Shown here: positions 59,822 to 64,000 of the stretch, in pieces | Layout of the letters: each line of letters opens with the position of its first letter | Position numbering within the stretch: the first letter of the stretch is position 1 | From: Hofstenia miamia | Lineage: Eukaryota > Xenacoelomorpha > Acoela | Direction of reading: 5' to 3' | DNA: 64,000 bases | NCBI GenBank assembly: GCA_004352715.1 | Contig: SCFE01000095.1 | Span: 416,618-480,617 of the forward strand | Program-made: the position numbers and the translations under genes | The notes under the pieces: model-generated | Databases searched by the model: none | Seen by the model: the letters and a program-made list of their open reading frames with translations, nothing else | What the model was told of the DNA's origin: nothing

Positions 59822-59995
59822 GCAAGTGCACCGAAATTCATTGGCATGTTGTCCGAATTTCATTGGTAACTTGTCCGAAATTTAATGTCACATTTCCGAA
59901 ATTCAATGTCACATTTCCGAAATTCATTGGCACATTTCCGAAATTCATTGGCACATTTCCGAAATTCATTGACACATAGTCCGAAATTCATCGGT
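59822..59995 (+). repeat. 21-base minisatellite, about seven copies
   Basis: Unit near CACATTTCCGAAATTCATTGG. As the period is a multiple of three, one + strand frame is open with the heptad TFPKFIG repeated. The outer copies are worn (TTGTCCGAAATTCATTGGTA type). Confidence 0.85.
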
Positions 59996-61064
59996 AAAAG
60001 GTGTAGTTTTTGTGTTTATCAAAATTAATAAACTTGCTTATCACAAAATTATTTTCTGTAGGTACATTAAATAAACACCCTTAATTTTTATTATTTAAGT
60101 TTTGAAAAAATTTCTAATAGGAGTGTCAGAAGGCTTAAAATATATGCGGTGATAAGCAAAAGTGTAGTGGTAAATGAAAAATTTATTATTAAAATAGTTT
60201 TTGGCGATGCGTTTTGTGTCTATTCTATATCTGCAATGCTTTGCTAATTGTATTTCAGCAGTAACTGGTACATAGACATTGCTGGATGGAAGCTAGCGCT
60301 ATTCTAGCAATGGATATGTAATCTTTTTTAAATCTCTACAGTCTAGTTCAACGTTAGTTACTACAGATATGTGTGAACATGGAACTACAGAAACTAATTT
60401 GTAGGGTAGCGACGAATCCGCAATCACTGAACAATTAATAGAGTCTACTGAATATATTTGCATGGAATTTGAAACAATATTTATTTCAGTTTGAGTATGT
60501 AATATATGCTCCTGAACATTGAAATGCTAATGCTTGTTATATGCTGCACTCCTGTGTTTTTTGTGCAGTGATCAATTTTCCTACACTAAACTACAAATTC
60601 AAAAGGAAGTCGTTTTTCTCAATTACCTATGATACATTTCTTCATGAAATAATAATATGGAAATCAAACGTTTTTAAGAACTTTTGCTACAATCATCATT
60701 ACCAAATCTTATTCGAAATGGTCTAATCAGGAGCTGATTCTTCATGCAACAAGTGGAGCATAAGGGACAATTTTCATGGGGGCCACGCTTGTCACATAGT
60801 GAAGCTGGGTATCTGTTTAAACCTATGCGAAAATACCTTTTTTCCTATTTTTTATTCGTTAATAAACTTTCTGACTGATTAGGTTTTGAAATAGAGAGCT
60901 TGATAAAACGATTGCCTTTGGTATTTTCTGGAGCAGTAAATCTGAACTAAAATTTAATCTTCACATAGAAAAACATTGGTAGGTTTTGATTCTGTGAATA
61001 AGATGTTCGCTACAACATAGATAACAAAATGGGAATCCATAAAGGTACTCACCTCCAGTGCCGT
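59996..61064. other. No gene seen
   Basis: AT-rich with unremarkable short ORFs. Confidence 0.5.
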
Positions 61065-61400
61065 ATTAACGTATTGGCCAACTGCGCTACTGCCAATTGC
61101 CGTGCGGCTTAAGAGCGCCCCTCAAATAAATGACAAATTAGTTTACAGACATTTTTGCATTTGTTAGAATTTAAATATAAAGAATTTATGGGAAAATTAG
61201 CTCTAGAATTACGATTATTCCTTGAGAATTATTTAAAAAAGCAAAATGTTATTTTAACCAAAATAAACAAAAAAATCAAATGTAAAAGTCATTTAGGCTT
61301 TCAATTAATGGGAATGTTAAAACATAGGACTTGGTTTTTGGTAAATGAATCATTACCAAAAAATGTGTGTTTCAGGTGGAAATGATCCATGTCCGTAATT
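61065..61400. other. hAT-terminus-like stretch and unassigned ORF
   Basis: CAGTGCCGTATTAACGTATT followed by a GC-rich stretch resembles a hAT end, but no matching right end was found. A 76-codon + strand ORF (61155-61385) follows and is unassigned. Confidence 0.25.
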
Positions 61401-61644
61401 TTAGTGTTAATTACGTATCTAATTATAAAAATGGGTTGATGGAAACCGCATACATGTTTTTCTAATAGTTGGAGCTGTAATAAAATGTTTTGCCTAAGTG
61501 AATTACTTTTTAAGTTACAAAATGTAATCGGGACAAATCAAAATCAAAATTTCCATGGATGTATTGAGTGTCGGCCACCATTTGATCCATTTTAGAAAAT
61601 CATTTATCTCACTTCGGGAATATTGCGTTTTTGTCTTCTAAAAC

Positions 61645-61745
61645 AGCGGTTCTCAACCTGTGGGTTGCGACCCTTTCGAAGTCGAATGACAGTTTGTCTG
61701 GTATCGTCTAGTTCCTATAAACTATGCAATTTTCTTTAAATAAAT
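61645..61745 (+). mobile_element. Terminal part of a Charlie-type hAT element
   Basis: AGCGGTTCTCAACCTGTGGG followed by TTGCGACCC matches the well-known CAGNGGTTCTCAACCTGTGG...CGACCC terminus of Charlie-like hAT elements. No confident transposase or opposite end was found up to 63200. Confidence 0.5.
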
Positions 61746-63221
61746 GAGTCAAACTTCGCATGTCTTTTGAAGCTTGAGCTTTGCTTTGAACTGGAATTAC
61801 GCTTAAGATGATAACGAAACTATCCAAATAGCTTAAGTATTGAGTAGACAATTTTAGCTTACAAAATCTATGACAGGAAAAAATAATGCTTAGTTAGAAA
61901 TACTATTGAGAGTTCACAGTACAAGAAAAGTAGAGATCCACTATTCTATAACATATAATTAATTCATTTATTCAATTATAAAGGATTAGAGTGAGAACAG
62001 CAAAATATTATAGTAATAACGCAAATTCAAAAGAAGATGTCACTCAGTGTGACAAATTTACATTTATTTTGGGTTGTTTAAAAATCAATGGTAGAGCCAG
62101 TTTAAAATTTTTTGATTGGCTAACACCAACTGATGTTAGATACATTTAAATTCAATCGTTATTACAAATTACAATTGCTGCCTGTTGAATTTAAGGTCAT
62201 AACAATTTCAGTAATATGTCAGGAAAGTGAGAATTATATAGCAGAATTTTGCTGCCAAAATTGTTCCCTGTTGTACACATTCATTAAATTTCGTGGGCTC
62301 ATTTTGTGAAAAAGCTGCTTATGGTTTGTTTCATTTTTTTCATTTGAGAAAAAATTCTACATTTTTTCATCATCTACATATATATGAGAGCTACTGATGA
62401 CAACAACAATTGAAAGAACTGCCTTGAAGCCACTATCAATTATTAGATATGAGAACAGTGTATTGAAGAATTCAAAATTAAATGAAATTGCATTGAAAAT
62501 TTGGTCCAACACAATACTACTTTAAAATTCCCTTGATGTACATTAGGCTTAGGACCTGGATTCCTCACCAAGACAAAGTAATAACAATAGAAATAATTCT
62601 CTATAAAAGGCATGCATAAATTCTAACGAACAAAACCACCTCTGTGTTTTGAAGAATCTACTGTGCATAGCATAGCCCACTCTCAGATGGAATAACATTT
62701 TAGTCAAATGTATTAAAAATCGTTTTTTACAAATGAGTTAGACAATAGATACTCTCTGGAAAGCATTATAAACAATGCAAAAACAAATACTAAATAGTTT
62801 TTTGTCTTTAAAAGTTGACCTACAAAAATGAAAAGTTAACCATAGTTCACGCAAAATTTTAATTTTGAAAGCATTGTTTGTATTTCTATGATTATTTGAG
62901 TCTGTGGTCCAAAACTATTTATAACATTTAAAAAGTAATGTTTATTGCATAGGTATAGAGTAAAACCATGCATATGAGAAGTTCCCAGAGTTGTCGTTTG
63001 GATTTAGATCCCAATTTGGCATTTGATTTGTTTTTAAATACTTATTCAGTCTTTAGGTTAATAAGAATCCCAATTGATAAGTAGAATGATAGGAGGAGTG
63101 TTTGTAAAATTCTGAGACTTTTTTGAATTATGTGTTGTATATTTGCTTTCGATCAAAAGTTCAAAACAAAACTATTAATTAGCATCATAATATATTCATA
63201 AGAATGATTTTTTTTTACAGT
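61746..63221. other. No gene seen
   Basis: May be the eroded interior of the hAT element. No transposase motif could be supported. Confidence 0.4.
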
Positions 63222-64000
63222 TAGTTTCACTTTTCAAAATATGAACCATCTTCATTGACACACTTGCTCCAGCACTCGGGTAACTTCTGGAGTTCCTCTG
63301 CAAAACAAATTTGAGGAGTCTGACGAATCCAGCTATCGATAGTGGCTTTCACCTCTTTTAAATCTTCAAATTTACTTCCTGGCAAAGTCTTCTTCATGGT
63401 TTTACCAAATGATAATCATTTGGAGTGAGGTCCGCACTATATGATGGATGAGGCAGAAGCTCTCATTTCTTACATCGCAGGACACACAATTTCCCCGGTC
63501 GTTTCTTTGAAAGGTTTTGATGAAGACCGTCCAAGCTGGTGACGTATGTGTCAGCATTGATGGTCTCTCCTTTGGGCATATAGTCAATAAAGATTATCCT
63601 TTCATAGACCCAGACGACCATGATCATGGCTTTGCCCACCGAAGGGAATGCCTTGGCTTTCAAGAGGGGGTTTTTCTCCAAAAGCCACACATTGCTTTGA
63701 TTGTTCTTTTATTTTGGGGCTGTAGTAAGAGATCCAAGTTTTTTCTGCGATCACAAGACGACACCAGAAATGGTCACCGTACTCTTCTAAAGTCAGTTTC
63801 AGGATTTCACATTTCTGAACTCGCTCTAAGCAGTAGAGGAACTCATTTCGCACACAGTTTACACGTGTGTTAATGTAATGTATATGCTTTTCGACATTCC
63901 AAATTCTCTTCCAATATCGAGGACAGTAACTTCCGATCAATTTCCAAAACTGTCCTGGGCTTGTTGACAGAGTCTCAGATATTGCTGTGGAATATCGGAC
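63222..64000 (-). pseudogene. mariner-like transposase, C-terminal two thirds
   Basis: Minus-strand blocks, N to C: RYWKRIWNVEKHIHYI, YGDHFWCRLVIAEKTWISYY with SPKIKEQSKQ (the first catalytic block; the usual Asp of GDETW reads Ala), AKAFPSVGKAMIMVVW, ERIIFIDYMPKGETINADTY, then SADLTPNDYHL (third block, Asp as in DD34D mariners) and LPECWSKCVNEDGSY near the end. The block normally reading DNARPHxS is missing: the sequence jumps from KLCVLRCKK to LPHPSY-like sequence. A frameshift separates 63940-63602 from 63690-63463. Dead copy, running past the window end. Confidence 0.8.

Noticed and set aside
63517-63873. 118-codon + strand ORF
   Set aside because: Shadow of the mariner transposase on the minus strand.

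Overview
This window is AT-rich, intron-bearing animal DNA, almost certainly from an invertebrate. The signs are class A GPCR exons with GT-AG borders, a 45-base intron inside a MULE transposase, many (TA)n microsatellites, and a metazoan mix of transposons: Penelope-like elements, CR1/L2-like LINEs with a 2A-like motif and an SGNH-type ORF1, Tc1/mariner, hAT, MULE and a Helitron. I cannot name the species. No bacterial operons, rRNA genes, CRISPR arrays or convincing tRNA genes were seen. Coordinates of decayed elements are approximate because I translated them by eye.

Layout. 1-1221: an antisense LINE reverse transcriptase abutting the C-terminal end of a Tc1-like transposase. 1354-10417: a decayed Penelope-like element, a MULE (FLYWCH) transposase remnant, and three non-autonomous hAT-like elements, each sitting in a (TA)n tract. 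11578-17582 and 28470-34666: two nearly identical arms, about 6 kb each, in opposite orientation. Each carries a short Helitron and a 35-base-TIR MITE. The right arm is bounded by gaps on both sides. The spacer (17583-27469) holds RT fragments, the last exon of a GPCR (20135-20378, + strand), a DDE-like transposase remnant, and the N-terminal part of a Tc1 transposase interrupted by an antisense LINE. 35318-36645: a 636-base direct repeat. 38005-44240: two sense-strand LINE copies of the same general family as those at 1 and 27017, with another LINE tail on the minus strand between them. 44533-44871: a GPCR exon (TM4-TM5, minus strand). 46578-50960: a TA-flanked MITE, a hAT-like element and a second type of non-LTR retrotransposon. 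54600-55450: an RT C-terminal fragment. 57558-58424: a Penelope-like 3' part between inverted repeats that carry a hammerhead-like core. 59820-59995: a 21-base minisatellite. 63222-64000: a mariner transposase running off the window.

Host coding content is two GPCR exons on opposite strands. Nearly everything else recognisable is transposon debris. The most informative structures are large-scale: a Tc1 element whose two halves lie at opposite ends of a 26-kb stretch, each next to an antisense LINE, and an inverted duplication whose spacer, if flipped, would put both GPCR exons on the same strand. Several gap edges carry duplicated sequence, so scaffold order and haplotype merging must be checked before any of this is read as biology.
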